Shown piece after piece: positions 32,213 to 42,361 of a DNA stretch of 64,000 bases. This DNA is from Psychromonas ingrahamii 37 (GTDB taxonomy: Bacteria; Pseudomonadota; Gammaproteobacteria; Enterobacterales; Psychromonadaceae). Each line of letters starts with the position of its first letter. Within the stretch, counting starts at the first letter, position 1. The notes under the pieces were generated by a model. It was not told the origin of the DNA. It made no database searches and worked only from the letters and a program-made list of their open reading frames with translations. The DNA lies in assembly GCF_000015285.1 (NCBI RefSeq), contig NC_008709.1:434001-498000 (forward strand), written 5' to 3'. The position numbers and the translations under genes are program-made.

Positions 32213-32965
32213 ATGTTAACGGATCCTGAAGTATTACGTTATAGCCGTCATCTATTATTGGAAGATGTTGGTGAGTCCGGGCAAAGCGCTTTGAAATTTT
32301 CCAAGGTACTGATTATTGGTATGGGCGGACTCGGCTCACCCGCCGCACTGTATTTAGCCGCTGCGGGGGTAGGCACACTGGTAATATCTGATTTTGACCA
32401 TTTGGAAGTGAGCAATCTGCAACGCCAAATCGCTTATCAGAACAGTGATCTAGGCGCGCCTAAAGTGACCTTAATGAAACAGCGTTTAGAGGCACTTAAT
32501 CCTGAAGTACGAGTACGCGTCATTAATACTCAAATGAGTCAATCACAACTTTCGATGGAGCTTATTCTGGCGGATTTAGTCTTAGATTGTACCGATAATA
32601 TGGCCAGTCGGCAGATGATTAATAACGCCTGTGTACAGGCGAAAACCCCCTTAATTGTGGGTGCTGCTATTCGCTTCGAAGGGCAGTTAATGTTTTTTGA
32701 CCACAGTAAAGCCGATTCTGCTTGTTACCACTGCCTATTCCCCAATAGTGAAGAGCCGGCTTTGAATTGTAGCAATGCAGGGGTGCTTGGTCCTGTGGTT
32801 GGTACCATTGGCACCTTGCAGGCACTTGAGGCATTGAAGTATCTACTTGGTTTACCTTCAGGCATTAATAATAAATTAAAACTTTTTGATGCTAAAACCT
32901 TAGAGTGGCAAACCTTTGTGATTAATAAAGATCCCAAATGCCCCGTATGCGGACAAATTCAATGA
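32213..32965 (+). CDS. thiF: ThiS adenylyltransferase ThiF
   Basis: A 250-residue E1-like enzyme that adenylates the C-terminal glycine of ThiS. The nucleotide motif GMGGLGSPAALYLAAAGVG begins near residue 36, the catalytic DFDHLEVSNLQRQ follows, and two CxxC zinc knuckles are present (CYHC and CPVC). HesA or MoeB are similar, but the thi operon context settles it. Its stop overlaps the thiS start (ATGA). Confidence 0.95.
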   Translation: MLTDPEVLRYSRHLLLEDVGESGQSALKFSKVLIIGMGGLGSPAALYLAAAGVGTLVISDFDHLEVSNLQRQIAYQNSDLGAPKVTLMKQRLEALNPEVRVRVINTQMSQSQLSMELILADLVLDCTDNMASRQMINNACVQAKTPLIVGAAIRFEGQLMFFDHSKADSACYHCLFPNSEEPALNCSNAGVLGPVVGTIGTLQALEALKYLLGLPSGINNKLKLFDAKTLEWQTFVINKDPKCPVCGQIQ

Positions 32966-33162
32966 ATATCTTTGTAAACGAACAGGTAATAACAATCCCC
33001 GCCAACTGTAATATTGAACAATTATTATTGCTGTTAGAAAGTCCTTTAAAAGGCAGCGCAGTTGCAGTTAATCAGCATATTATAAGCCGTTCAAAATGGG
33101 CTGAATATAAACTTAATGAAGGCGATCAAATTTCGCTTTTTCAAGCCATAGCAGGAGGCTAG
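32962..33162 (+). CDS. thiS: Sulfur carrier protein ThiS
   Basis: A 66-residue ubiquitin-fold sulfur carrier ending in Gly-Gly (AIAGG), which becomes a thiocarboxylate and supplies sulfur to ThiG. The start at 32962 overlaps the thiF stop codon by four bases; the eight extra codons of the longer frame are discarded. Typical NEGDQISLFQ segment before the tail. Confidence 0.94.
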   Translation: MNIFVNEQVITIPANCNIEQLLLLLESPLKGSAVAVNQHIISRSKWAEYKLNEGDQISLFQAIAGG

Positions 33163-33168
33163 CCATCA

Positions 33169-33966
33169 ATGTTATTTAATAAAATGCAGGGCAATGATCC
33201 ATTAGTGATTGCCGATAAAACCTTCACTTCGCGATTATTTACTGGCACAGGTAAATTTAATGACCAAAAAACTATGATTGCAGCGCTCAGGGCATCCCAA
33301 TCTGAATTAGTCACTATGGCGTTAAAGCGTATTGATATGGAGCATAAGGATGATGATATTCTCGCGCCCTTAATTAAAAACGGGATGAATTTATTACCTA
33401 ATACTTCCGGTGCCCGTAATGCCAAAGAGGCGATATTTGCTGCACAACTCGCCCGTGAAGCCTTGCAGACCAACTGGATAAAATTAGAAATTCATCCGGA
33501 TCCTAAGTATCTGCTGCCGGATCCTATTGAAACATTAAAAGCCGCTGAATTTTTAGCGCGTGATGGTTTTGTGGTACTGCCCTATGTGCATGCCGATCCT
33601 GTTTTGTGTAAACATTTAGAAGCCGCCGGCTGTGCGGCGGTAATGCCATTGGGCGCCCCCATTGGTTCTAATAAAGGGTTAAAAACCATTGATTTTTTAG
33701 AGATTATTATTGAGCAGGCGAATATTCCGGTGATTGTGGATGCAGGCATTGGCAGTCCTTCGCATGCGGCGCTGGCAATGGAGTTAGGTGCCGATGCAGT
33801 GTTAGTGAATACCGCCATGGCGGTGGCAAATGATCCCGTTTTGATGAGTGAAGCTTTTGCTAAAGCGGTGCAGGCCGGGCGACAGGCATATCTTGCAGGT
33901 TTAGCGGGACAGGTGAATCATGCTGTTGCGTCAAGTCCACTGACTGCCTTTTTACAGGCGGGGTAA
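33169..33966 (+). CDS. thiG: Thiazole synthase ThiG
   Basis: A 265-residue TIM-barrel enzyme that forms the thiazole phosphate from DXP, ThiS thiocarboxylate and dehydroglycine. Motifs are [28 protein letters not shown] [27 protein letters not shown] and [11 protein letters not shown]. The ribosome site AGGAGG lies in the thiS stop region. Start gives a slightly longer N-terminus than the E. coli enzyme. Confidence 0.96.
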   Translation: MLFNKMQGNDPLVIADKTFTSRLFTGTGKFNDQKTMIAALRASQSELVTMALKRIDMEHKDDDILAPLIKNGMNLLPNTSGARNAKEAIFAAQLAREALQTNWIKLEIHPDPKYLLPDPIETLKAAEFLARDGFVVLPYVHADPVLCKHLEAAGCAAVMPLGAPIGSNKGLKTIDFLEIIIEQANIPVIVDAGIGSPSHAALAMELGADAVLVNTAMAVANDPVLMSEAFAKAVQAGRQAYLAGLAGQVNHAVASSPLTAFLQAG

Positions 33967-33973
33967 GCAAATT

Positions 33974-35092
33974 ATGAGCTTTAGTGAACAGATAAAAAAT
34001 TATCAGTGGGATGATATCCGCCTGTCTATTTATGGTAAAAGTGAAAATGATGTAAAGCGCGCTTTGTCTAAAGAACGTTTAGATTTAGAAGACTTTAAAG
34101 CGTTAATCTCTCCCGCAGCTGAGCCTTTCCTCGAGCAAATGGCACAAAAATCACAACAACTGACCCAGCAGCGTTTTGGTAAAACACAGCAATTTTTTAT
34201 TCCCCTCTATTTGTCCAATATGTGCAGCAATATCTGCACCTATTGTGGTTTTTCTATGCATAATGCTATTCGTCGCAAGACCTTGGATATGAAAGAGATT
34301 GAAGATGAGTGTTTAGCGATTAAAAAAATGGGTTTTGCCCATATTTTACTGGTGACCGGGGAGTCTGAACGCAAGGTTGGGGTTGAGTATTTTAAACAGG
34401 CGCTGCCTATTATAAAAAAACATTTTTCGCATATCTCCATTGAGGTGCAGCCTTTAGATCAGCACGAATATGAAGCGCTTATTGAGTATGGTGTTGATGC
34501 CGTATTGGTGTATCAGGAAACCTATAATCCGGTTACCTATGCAGAGCATCATTTAAAGGGTAAAAAATCTGATTTTAAGTACCGTTTAGATACCCATGAT
34601 AGACTCGGCAAAGCGGGTATGCTTAAAATGGGCTTAGGCTGTTTAATTGGTCTTGAGGAATGGCGCACCGATTGTTTTTATGTGGCCGCACATCTGAATT
34701 ATTTAGAGAAAATATACTGGCAAAGCCGCTATGCAATCTCATTTCCACGTCTACGTCCCTGTGCAGGCGGCATGGAAATAAAGTCGGTGATGGATGATAA
34801 AGAACTGGTACAATTGATTTGTGCCTATCGATTATTTAGTCCCGAGGTTGAATTATCACTTTCAACACGCGAATCTGAACATTTTAGAGATCATGTTTTA
34901 CCTTTAGGTATTACATCATTAAGTGCGGGATCCAGTACACAGCCCGGTGGTTATGCAGCAACATCGACAAAAGCCCTTGAGCAGTTTGAAATATCCGATG
35001 ACAGATCCCCGGCTAAAATGGCGAAGTTGGTTAAATCAAAAGGTTTTGAGGTGGTTTGGAAAGATTGGGATCATAGTCTGACGGGTAAATAA
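33974..35092 (+). CDS. thiH: 2-iminoacetate synthase ThiH
   Basis: A 372-residue radical SAM tyrosine lyase that yields dehydroglycine for ThiG. The iron-sulfur motif is C84-x3-C88-x2-C91 in CSNICTYCGF. RPCAGG and the terminal substrate region STQPGGY are present. Presence of ThiH rather than the glycine oxidase ThiO means an oxygen-independent route. Last gene of the operon. Confidence 0.96.
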   Translation: MSFSEQIKNYQWDDIRLSIYGKSENDVKRALSKERLDLEDFKALISPAAEPFLEQMAQKSQQLTQQRFGKTQQFFIPLYLSNMCSNICTYCGFSMHNAIRRKTLDMKEIEDECLAIKKMGFAHILLVTGESERKVGVEYFKQALPIIKKHFSHISIEVQPLDQHEYEALIEYGVDAVLVYQETYNPVTYAEHHLKGKKSDFKYRLDTHDRLGKAGMLKMGLGCLIGLEEWRTDCFYVAAHLNYLEKIYWQSRYAISFPRLRPCAGGMEIKSVMDDKELVQLICAYRLFSPEVELSLSTRESEHFRDHVLPLGITSLSAGSSTQPGGYAATSTKALEQFEISDDRSPAKMAKLVKSKGFEVVWKDWDHSLTGK

Positions 35093-35122
35093 GTCAGTTA
35101 ATATAATCATAAAGAAGGTGAT

Positions 35123-35509
35123 ATGTCAGAGCAAGAAATTTACGCAACGCTGGTGGAAATTAAAGAGGAGCCAACAGCCCTTTATAAAATACTGAAATTC
35201 GCAAACTTAGTGTCGGGTGGTGGGGAAGCGAAACTTGCGATCACCGAAGGTTATGTTTTTTTGAATGGTCAGGTTGAAACTCAAAAACGCAAAAAAATCT
35301 ATGCGGGAGATGTAATTAGTTTTAATGAGCAGCATTATCAGATTGCTTTACAAGGTCAAACCGAAGGTTATGAAGTTTTGGAGCCGGAGGTTGTTGAGCA
35401 TAAAAAAGAAGCTAAGGGGAGAATGCCAACCAAGCCAGCAGCTCAACCTGAAAAGAGTAAAGCGGTCAAAAAAACGCGTAAGCCAATTAGTTTTAGCCTA
35501 AAGGGATAA
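35123..35509 (+). CDS. S4-domain RNA-binding protein, YbcJ-like
   Basis: A 128-residue protein whose residues 14-75 form an S4 RNA-binding domain (LYKILKFANLVSGGGEAK, then EGYVFLNGQVETQKRKKI). The rest is a basic, Lys/Pro-rich tail that may also bind RNA. YbcJ of E. coli has the same core but is only about 70 residues; the tail is an extension. It starts 30 bases after thiH behind AAGAAGGTGAT and may be read through from the thi operon. Function unknown. Confidence 0.8.
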   Translation: MSEQEIYATLVEIKEEPTALYKILKFANLVSGGGEAKLAITEGYVFLNGQVETQKRKKIYAGDVISFNEQHYQIALQGQTEGYEVLEPEVVEHKKEAKGRMPTKPAAQPEKSKAVKKTRKPISFSLKG

Positions 35510-35548
35510 AATTTAAGCTTATGGACCGCTTTAATAAAGAATGGGGCT

Positions 35549-36196
35549 TTAGAGGCTATTGCGGTAATACCAATAAAATCCCATTACTTTATTAATATAG
35601 TGTTCAGTCTCGGGGTAGGGCGGAATTGTTTTATTATAACGTCTTACTGTGCCCTCTCCTGCATTGTATGCCGCTAACGCGAGCTCTTTACTTTTAAACT
35701 CCTGCAGCAGTGTATACAGGTATTCTGTGCCGGCGTGAATACTCTGCTTGGGATCAAAAGGATCATTGACACCAAAACGCAGCGCCGTCTCCGGCATCAA
35801 CTGCATCAAACCCTGCGCACCAGCGGATGAAACTGCATTATACTGATAGCTGGATTCTGCTGTGATCACCGCATGAATAAATGATGGCTCCAGGTGATAT
35901 AGATTTGCCGCTTGAAGAATAAGAGGGTGGTATTTTTTTTGCAGTGTTTTGTTCCTTGGTACCCTAACAACAGTCACATTTTTACGTTTCTGGGTATTGA
36001 ACGAGTTTGAACTTGTATTAGAATCACTTTTTAATATCAAGTGGTAAGTTGAATCAACTTTACGTTCAGCAAAATGTTGATTACCCTCTTTATCAATCAT
36101 TCTATAAACATCAGCACAGACATTATTCGTCAGCAGTAAACTAACCAATAACGACAGTAAAATTTTCCATTTTTGAATGTACTTGAGTTGTTTCAT
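35549..36196 (-). CDS. Lytic transglycosylase with SLT domain
   Basis: A 215-residue secreted protein. Residues 1-28 are a signal peptide (…TNNVCA). A DUF4124-like segment follows (DVYRMIDKEGNQHFAERKV, 29-47). The Slt70-type catalytic domain is about 85-215, with catalytic Glu114 in AESSYQYN, GLMQLMP at 129-135 and AYNAGEG at 176-182. It cleaves peptidoglycan in the periplasm. It lies 45 bases downstream of the PglL-like gene and is probably co-transcribed with it. Confidence 0.9.
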   Translation of the reverse strand: MKQLKYIQKWKILLSLLVSLLLTNNVCADVYRMIDKEGNQHFAERKVDSTYHLILKSDSNTSSNSFNTQKRKNVTVVRVPRNKTLQKKYHPLILQAANLYHLEPSFIHAVITAESSYQYNAVSSAGAQGLMQLMPETALRFGVNDPFDPKQSIHAGTEYLYTLLQEFKSKELALAAYNAGEGTVRRYNKTIPPYPETEHYINKVMGFYWYYRNSL

Positions 36197-36214
36197 AAGG
36201 AGTGATGACTCTTT

Positions 36215-36256
36215 TATTGTTCAGTTATTATTGTTCAGTTATTATTGTTCAGTTAT
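36215..36256. repeat. Three tandem copies of a 14-bp unit across the pglL-like stop codon
   Basis: TATTGTTCAGTTAT occurs three times in a row (36215, 36229, 36243). The innermost copy encodes the final ITEQ-stop of the upstream gene, so the array repeats the coding end into the spacer before the transglycosylase. Confidence 0.85.
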
Positions 36257-37987
36257 CTTTTTTTCTTCGTTGACATTAACTGGTGAAGCTTGCGCTGAAC
36301 TACTTGCTGCAGCTTGACTGGTTTGTTTATCTATATTGGCCAATTGGTGGTCCTCTGGATACAAATATAGCGCATAATCCAGCGTTTTCTGCGCCTTTTC
36401 CGGCTGCTGATTATTGAGATAAGCAAAATAAAGAATAGTATAAAAAAACGCTTTTGGTTTGCTTTCAATGGTTTTTTCTGTCGAATCTATTATTTTTTGA
36501 AGATCTTCAGGTTGATCCATTTGACTTGCCAGTCTTAAACGAAAATTATTGAGATGGAATTCAAAACGATCTGCAAATACTAGTGGATTCACCACATCAA
36601 GCAGCAGTTGAATATTTGGCTTTTCATTACGTTCATATGCGGTTATTTTGGAGATAGTATGTAAATTGCTGAGCATAAATAGTGTGGTAAAGAGCGGGGT
36701 TAATAATGCAACTGCACGCAATGCAAAGGTTGGCCGGAACATTTTTTGCCGACTGTTTTCGGACTGGGAGTCAATATAAAAGACCAATACTAGCAAAACT
36801 AACCAGTGCAGAGCAGAATGGTAAAATGGATATTCAGTTTGGGTATGCACCGCGATAGGAATAACCAGTGTGGATAAAGCCATTGCATGGGTTAATCTAA
36901 ATTTTCCTAATAAGTGTATAAAAGCGATTACCAATAACAATATTGCGACTATTGGTACCACACCACCCTCAATGGCCCAGAATAATATTTCATTATGTGG
37001 GTGAGTAAGATGCTGGTGTTCAGGTTTTGATTTGCTATTTTTAACCCGCTCTGCGGTGTTGATTAAATAGTTTTTTTCAAATCCCCCGTAACCATATCCT
37101 ATTAAAGGGTGCTTTTTGATCATATCCCAACTATTACTATAATGGGTTAGACGCCCACCGCCTTCGGTCATATTAGCAATATTTCTTTTCCCGAGAATAT
37201 CTCCTCCTTTTGTCGAGGCTAAACCCAGGCCTAAGAAAATAGCCAGAATGAATATACCGAATTTTCGTTTACTGCTTTGCCATGCCCACGGAATAAATAA
37301 GACAAAAGCTATCAATAACCCCAAATAACCAGTGCGTGAGACGGTGATGGTTATCACCCACATATTAAGCAGGGCGCTTAATAGTAAAAATATTTGTAAT
37401 TTTTTATCTTTGATTTGCTGTAATAAGTAGCCGGCTAAAATCAGCGTTGTTGCCATAAAGCTGGCAAGTACATTGGGTTGCTGAAAAATGCCATAGGGAC
37501 GCCCATAACCTACATCATAACCAAAAATATTATTGGCTGGCAGCAGATAATCCTGCATTAAGCTGTAGCAAGCCTGTATAAAACCGGCGAGTACAATAAG
37601 TAATAAAAGTTTTTCGAGGTTCTTTTTATCAAACTGGAACTGCTGCAGGCTGATAAAGAGCAATATACCGGCAAACAGGCCGATTAAGCGTGTATAACTC
37701 TGATCGGCCAGCTCATTGTTAGGGTAAAAAAGAGGAATATAAAAGAGGATAAAAGCGCTTAATAAAACCACCGTAAAACGGCTGTAGAATATTTTTTGTT
37801 GTACGGTTATTTTCCATAAACCAAGACTAATCAAGACTGAAAAAAATATCCATACTACATTATTCTGTGCCAATTCAAGGCCACTGCCACCCTGATTATG
37901 CTGAAAATAATGGGCTCCAATGCCCATTAAAAGCGCAAAAATTATTATAAATACACAGGTTAATTTTTGTTGTAAATCCATTTTCAA
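36242..37987 (-). CDS. Wzy/PglL-family membrane polysaccharide ligase or O-oligosaccharyltransferase
   Basis: A 581-residue inner-membrane protein with about twelve hydrophobic helices and a C-terminal soluble part. The Wzy_C motif HPHNEILFWAIEGG and the later QTEYPFYHSALHWL block resemble the PglL-type O-oligosaccharyltransferases (Wzy_C_2), which transfer glycans to pilins and other proteins; O-antigen ligases are the main alternative. A TPR-like region lies near the end (FYTILYFAYLNNQQPEKAQ). No pilin gene is in the window. The stop codon lies in a 14-bp tandem repeat. Confidence 0.75.
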   Translation of the reverse strand: MKMDLQQKLTCVFIIIFALLMGIGAHYFQHNQGGSGLELAQNNVVWIFFSVLISLGLWKITVQQKIFYSRFTVVLLSAFILFYIPLFYPNNELADQSYTRLIGLFAGILLFISLQQFQFDKKNLEKLLLLIVLAGFIQACYSLMQDYLLPANNIFGYDVGYGRPYGIFQQPNVLASFMATTLILAGYLLQQIKDKKLQIFLLLSALLNMWVITITVSRTGYLGLLIAFVLFIPWAWQSSKRKFGIFILAIFLGLGLASTKGGDILGKRNIANMTEGGGRLTHYSNSWDMIKKHPLIGYGYGGFEKNYLINTAERVKNSKSKPEHQHLTHPHNEILFWAIEGGVVPIVAILLLVIAFIHLLGKFRLTHAMALSTLVIPIAVHTQTEYPFYHSALHWLVLLVLVFYIDSQSENSRQKMFRPTFALRAVALLTPLFTTLFMLSNLHTISKITAYERNEKPNIQLLLDVVNPLVFADRFEFHLNNFRLRLASQMDQPEDLQKIIDSTEKTIESKPKAFFYTILYFAYLNNQQPEKAQKTLDYALYLYPEDHQLANIDKQTSQAAASSSAQASPVNVNEEKKITEQ

Positions 37988-38043
37988 TGGCTCTTTTTAT
38001 CGCTGTAATATTTATAACTATGCACTGGTGTTATGCGCAGGTG

Positions 38044-40881
38044 TTATGCACTTATAATTTTTTTGTTTAACATTTCTTTTAAAAACTGTCCGGTGTAACT
38101 GGCCGATACTTTTATAACTTCTTCCGGCGTTCCTGCCGCGATAATTTCACCGCCGCCATTACCGCCTTCGGGGCCTAGATCAACTATCCAATCTGCGGTT
38201 TTAATCACATCTAAATTATGCTCAATAATAACAATAGTATTACCATGGTCGCGTAAAGCCTGGATGACTTTTAAAAGTTGGGCAATATCATGAAAGTGTA
38301 AACCTGTGGTTGGCTCATCCAGAATATACAGGGTTTTACCGGTATCACGTTTGGAAAGCTCTTTGGCTAATTTTACCCGCTGAGCCTCTCCACCTGAAAG
38401 GGTGGTTGCAGCTTGGCCTAAACGGATATAGGACAGGCCTACATCCATTAATGTTTGTAATTTTCGCGCGATCACGGGAACGGGTTGATAAAACTTAAAA
38501 GCATCTTCAACGGTCATATCTAAGGTTTCATGGATATTTTTGCCCTTATATTTAACCGCTAATGTTTCGCGGTTATAACGTTGACCCTGACAGATATCAC
38601 AAGGGACATAAACATCAGGCAGAAAGTTCATTTCAACTTTAATGACCCCATCACCCTGGCAGGCTTCACAGCGTCCGCCCTTGACATTAAAACTAAAACG
38701 GCCTGGTTTATAACCGCGCGCACGTGATTCAGCTGTCGCGGCAAACAGTTCACGAATAGGGGTAAAGATACCGGTGTAAGTCGCTGGATTTGAACGTGGG
38801 GTCCGGCCTATCGGACTCTGGTTAATATCGACCACTTTATCTAAATGAGAAAGACCGGTTATCTTTTGATAGGGAGAAGCCTTAAGGATGGTCGCTTTAT
38901 TTAATCGGGTTTGTGCAAGTGGATACAAGGTATCATTAATCAAGGTTGATTTACCTGAGCCGGAAACACCAGTAATACAAGTTAATACCCCAATTGGTAT
39001 TTCTAGATTGACTGATTTTAAGTTGTTACCCGTTGCTCCGCTTAATTTTATCCACTTATCGCTAAGCGCGGTGCGTTTTGAAGGAATGGCTATCGACTTA
39101 CGGCCACTGAGGTAATCAGCAGTTAATGAGTTTTTGGCTTTAAGAATTGTTTTATAATTACCTTCTGCGATAACAAAACCACCATGGATACCTGCGCCGG
39201 GGCCGATGTCAATAATATGATCGGCCAGACGAATGGCCTCTTCATCATGTTCAACGACGATCACGGTATTTCCAAGGTCGCGTAGATGCGTTAAGGTTTT
39301 CAATAAACGCGCATTATCGCGTTGATGCAAACCTATAGAAGGCTCATCTAAGACGTACATTACCCCCATTAACCCTGCGCCAATTTGGCTAGCAAGACGA
39401 ATACGCTGCGCTTCCCCTCCGGAAAGAGTTTCAGCACTGCGTTCTAAACTCAGGTAATTAAGACCAACATTAACTAAAAAACTAAGACGCTCTAAAATTT
39501 CTTTAAGAATTTTTTCTGCTATTGTCGCTTTTTGTCCCTGCAGTTTGATATCGGCAAAAAAAGATTCTGCATCTGCAATAGATAATTGCGAGATATAAGG
39601 CAGGTTGACCTCATTAATAAAGACATGGCGCGAGGATTCTTTTAAACGCGATCCCCGGCAGCTCGAGCAGGGCTGGCGGTTCATATATTTAGCAAGGTGC
39701 TCGCGCATCGCACTGGACTCTGTTTCGTGGTAGCGACGCGTTCTATTTGGAATAACACCTTCAAACACATGTAAGCGGGAGACAATATCCCCTTTATCAT
39801 TACTGTATGAAAATAAGATTTTCTCTTTGCCTGAGCCAGATAAAACAATTTGCTGCTGTTTTTTACTGAGATTCTGAAAAGGGATCTCAGCTGAAAATCC
39901 ATAATGATCACAAACCGCGAGTAACATCTGGAAATAATAATTAGATTTACTGCTCCAGCCGTCAATGGCCCCATCAGCTAAGCTTAATGAAGGATTGCTG
40001 ACCACAAGCTCAGGATCAAAATATTGCTCGATGCCGAGTCCTTCACAGGTTGTACAGGCACCTGCTGGATTATTGAAGGAAAATATGCGTGGCTCTAATT
40101 CTGCAATACTGTAACCACAATGCGGACAGGCGAAGTTAGCTGAAAAAAGTTGTTCCGGTTGATCGTTATCCATAAAGGCGACAACCGCTGAGCCGTTACT
40201 TAAATTCAGGGTTGTTTCGACGGACTCAGCCAAGCGCTGTTTTAAGTCATCGCGCACTTTAAAACGATCCACAACCACTTCAATAGTGTGTTTTTTATGT
40301 AACTCTAATGCCGGTGGATCGCTTAAGTCACAAATCTCCCCGTCAATCCGCGCCCGTAAAAATCCCTGTGCAGCAAGACTTGCAAAGGTTTTAACATGCT
40401 CGCCTTTACGCTCTTTGACAATTGGGGCAAGGAGCATCATTTTACTGCCACTTGGATTACTTAAAATTGAATCCACCATCTGACTAACGGTTTGTGCATT
40501 AAGGGTAACGTTATGTGTCGGGCAGCGCGGATCACCGATACGCGCAAATAAAAGGCGCAGATAATCGTGAATTTCAGTAATAGTTCCGACCGTAGATCGC
40601 GGGTTATGAGAGGTTGATTTTTGCTCTATGGAGATCGCCGGTGATAAACCTTCTATATGCTCAACATCAGGTTTTTCCATTAAGGAGAGAAACTGGCGTG
40701 CGTAGGCCGAAAGGGATTCAACATAACGGCGCTGTCCTTCCGCGTATAGGGTATCAAAAGCCAGAGATGATTTTCCGGAACCCGAAAGTCCGGTGACCAC
40801 AATCAGTTTATCGCGTGGAATAGAGATATCGATATTTTTAAGATTATGAGTTTTAGCGCCACGAATTTCAATGCTGTTCAT
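38044..40881 (-). CDS. uvrA: Excinuclease ABC subunit UvrA
   Basis: A 945-residue damage-recognition ATPase of nucleotide excision repair. Two ABC modules are visible: Walker [10 protein letters not shown] near residues 31-39 and GVSGSGKST near 640. Both signature motifs ([12 protein letters not shown] and [12 protein letters not shown]) and Walker B ([18 protein letters not shown]) are present. Zinc-binding cysteine pairs include CPHC, CEAC and CDIC. Full length. The upstream gene is divergent; no LexA box was recognised in the 200-base gap. Confidence 0.97.
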   Translation of the reverse strand: MNSIEIRGAKTHNLKNIDISIPRDKLIVVTGLSGSGKSSLAFDTLYAEGQRRYVESLSAYARQFLSLMEKPDVEHIEGLSPAISIEQKSTSHNPRSTVGTITEIHDYLRLLFARIGDPRCPTHNVTLNAQTVSQMVDSILSNPSGSKMMLLAPIVKERKGEHVKTFASLAAQGFLRARIDGEICDLSDPPALELHKKHTIEVVVDRFKVRDDLKQRLAESVETTLNLSNGSAVVAFMDNDQPEQLFSANFACPHCGYSIAELEPRIFSFNNPAGACTTCEGLGIEQYFDPELVVSNPSLSLADGAIDGWSSKSNYYFQMLLAVCDHYGFSAEIPFQNLSKKQQQIVLSGSGKEKILFSYSNDKGDIVSRLHVFEGVIPNRTRRYHETESSAMREHLAKYMNRQPCSSCRGSRLKESSRHVFINEVNLPYISQLSIADAESFFADIKLQGQKATIAEKILKEILERLSFLVNVGLNYLSLERSAETLSGGEAQRIRLASQIGAGLMGVMYVLDEPSIGLHQRDNARLLKTLTHLRDLGNTVIVVEHDEEAIRLADHIIDIGPGAGIHGGFVIAEGNYKTILKAKNSLTADYLSGRKSIAIPSKRTALSDKWIKLSGATGNNLKSVNLEIPIGVLTCITGVSGSGKSTLINDTLYPLAQTRLNKATILKASPYQKITGLSHLDKVVDINQSPIGRTPRSNPATYTGIFTPIRELFAATAESRARGYKPGRFSFNVKGGRCEACQGDGVIKVEMNFLPDVYVPCDICQGQRYNRETLAVKYKGKNIHETLDMTVEDAFKFYQPVPVIARKLQTLMDVGLSYIRLGQAATTLSGGEAQRVKLAKELSKRDTGKTLYILDEPTTGLHFHDIAQLLKVIQALRDHGNTIVIIEHNLDVIKTADWIVDLGPEGGNGGGEIIAAGTPEEVIKVSASYTGQFLKEMLNKKIISA

Positions 40882-41086
40882 GATGATTCTCTAGTTTTAT
40901 AACAAAATATTTGGAAGTCTGTTTATTATTGCATATTCTTAATAAACAACGAAAAATCAGTTTAGTCATAATATGTAACCTCAATTTGGAATAATGAAAG
41001 CGTAATATTCTTTTGTAGATTAAGACCTGAGGTTTATCTATTTTAATTCTATTCCATTCAATTATCTTTTCAATCAAGGTTTGATT

Positions 41087-41624
41087 ATGGCAGATATAGG
41101 GGTAAAAGAACGATTAGATATTTGGGATAAAATAAGTATCATATTATATCGTTGCGGGATGATATTGACAGGTCTTTCTTTACTCCTGCTGGCAGTACAA
41201 CAACTTTTTTATCCCTATTGGTTTAAACACTGCCTAATATTTTTATCTTTGGGTGCTTTATTGCAGGCCGCTTCATTACATATTTATAAAAAACCCGTCC
41301 GTTGGATATTAGTCACCTCCTGTTGGGTAGGTGTTTGGTTAGTTGCCGTTAGCCTTGCAACAAGCGGATTACTTGAGCCTGGGTGCATTGTCTATTACCC
41401 TGTCGGGTATCGCTATTAAGGAAAGCCATTGTTTTTCATTTTTTTACCTTAAGTTCGTGCCCGTTTTATTAGTGCTGTCCTGGTTCGCTGTATTTTTTGC
41501 ACAGGCGCAATGGGCAGCTGGCATTTTTTTTCTCGCGGCTTTTTTATATCTGTATATGGCTTGGAAAAAACTTAACATGCCCCTTTTTTATGACTTGGGT
41601 GATCGCAAAAAATATGAAATTTAA
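41087..41624 (+). pseudogene. Membrane protein, DUF2301-like, split by a frameshift
   Basis: Two overlapping frames form one family-like protein of about 178 residues when a single base is removed near 41383 (the GGG in CCTGGGTGC). The first frame holds KERLDIWDKISIILYR and two or three membrane segments and then runs to a stop at 41419. The second frame resumes at SLGALSITLSGIAIKESHCF and ends MPLFYDLGDRKKYEI. The order and the KES-CF and YD-GD motifs resemble DUF2301 membrane proteins of marine gammaproteobacteria (from memory). AAGG lies 7 bases before ATG at 41087. Mutation or sequencing error cannot be told apart. Confidence 0.7.
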
Positions 41625-42061
41625 CCGGCACAGCAGATTTTTAGGTTTTGCCTTCTGTAAAATAATCGATTAAATTTTCTGTTGATACTTTGCCTTTTCA
41701 GATGATTGCTCAATATTATATCTTAAGCCGTTGAATCAGTGTTTTTTAGGTGGAAAATGCGAATAACTCACGCTATTAACCACGGTAAAAAAAGAGCAAT
41801 CGGCTGTCGTTAATAAACTTAAATTTCAGCTAATTAGCTTGAAAACCTCAATTATTGTCTTATGTGGTGAAATAAGTTGTGGAAAATGATGCAAATCAAC
41901 TCCCCCGCAGGGGAAAAAGGTAAATTACACTCTCATTAACATCGAAGTCAGAAAAACTTTCGTCTATACTGCTCACAACTAATACAAGTTGAACCGACAA
42001 ATGTTTACTATAAAGCTTTGTTATAGCTAGGCTTGGACAGATATTCAGGCAGTAATATCAG
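41625..42061. other. Gene-free stretch upstream of the pgk leader element
   Basis: No gene recognised in these 437 bases. A short CCCC-CGCA-GGGG hairpin is near 41902-41913. A possible -10 (TATACT near 41967) lies before the repeat element and could be the pgk promoter, which would put the element into the pgk 5' untranslated region. Confidence 0.45.
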
Positions 42062-42064
42062 AAG

Positions 42065-42329
42065 TATACCTAAACTACCTGAAGATGCAGATGCAGATGC
42101 AGAGTTTCGCCCAGATCCTAGAACAAGGCGTAACATGATGAGAAGGGTTATTACCTTCTCAAGTGTTACAACGCAGAGCTCGCTTTCGGGCTAATCTCCC
42201 GAAGGGTAAGATGATGACTGATGTTGTTAGCAGGCTTTGATTTAGAATAACGAGATCATCAACCTTCTGCCTGGAAAGCCATCATTTATGGTCTTGCTGA
42301 TGACTGCATCTTCAAGTAATTTCAGTATA
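42065..42329. mobile_element. MITE-like element (265 bp) with 26-bp terminal inverted repeats in front of pgk
   Basis: The left end TATACCTAAACTACCTGAAG continuing ATGCAG, and the reverse complement of the right end TATACTGAAATTACTTGAAG continuing ATGCAG, match at 22 of 26 positions. The GATGCA hexamer is repeated three times inside the left end. An internal hairpin (GAGAAGG..CCTTCTC flanked by GTAACA/TGTTAC) lies at about 42130-42176. No open frame encodes a transposase. A shortened relative lies at 51797-51846. The element ends 33 bases before the pgk start. Confidence 0.75.
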
Positions 42330-42361
42330 TATAGTTTTAAAATCAAATGAGAGGACTCATC

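Noticed and set aside
40868..41077. 69-residue minus-strand frame upstream of uvrA
   Set aside because: No ribosome site, overlaps the uvrA start, and composition is that of AT-rich spacer.
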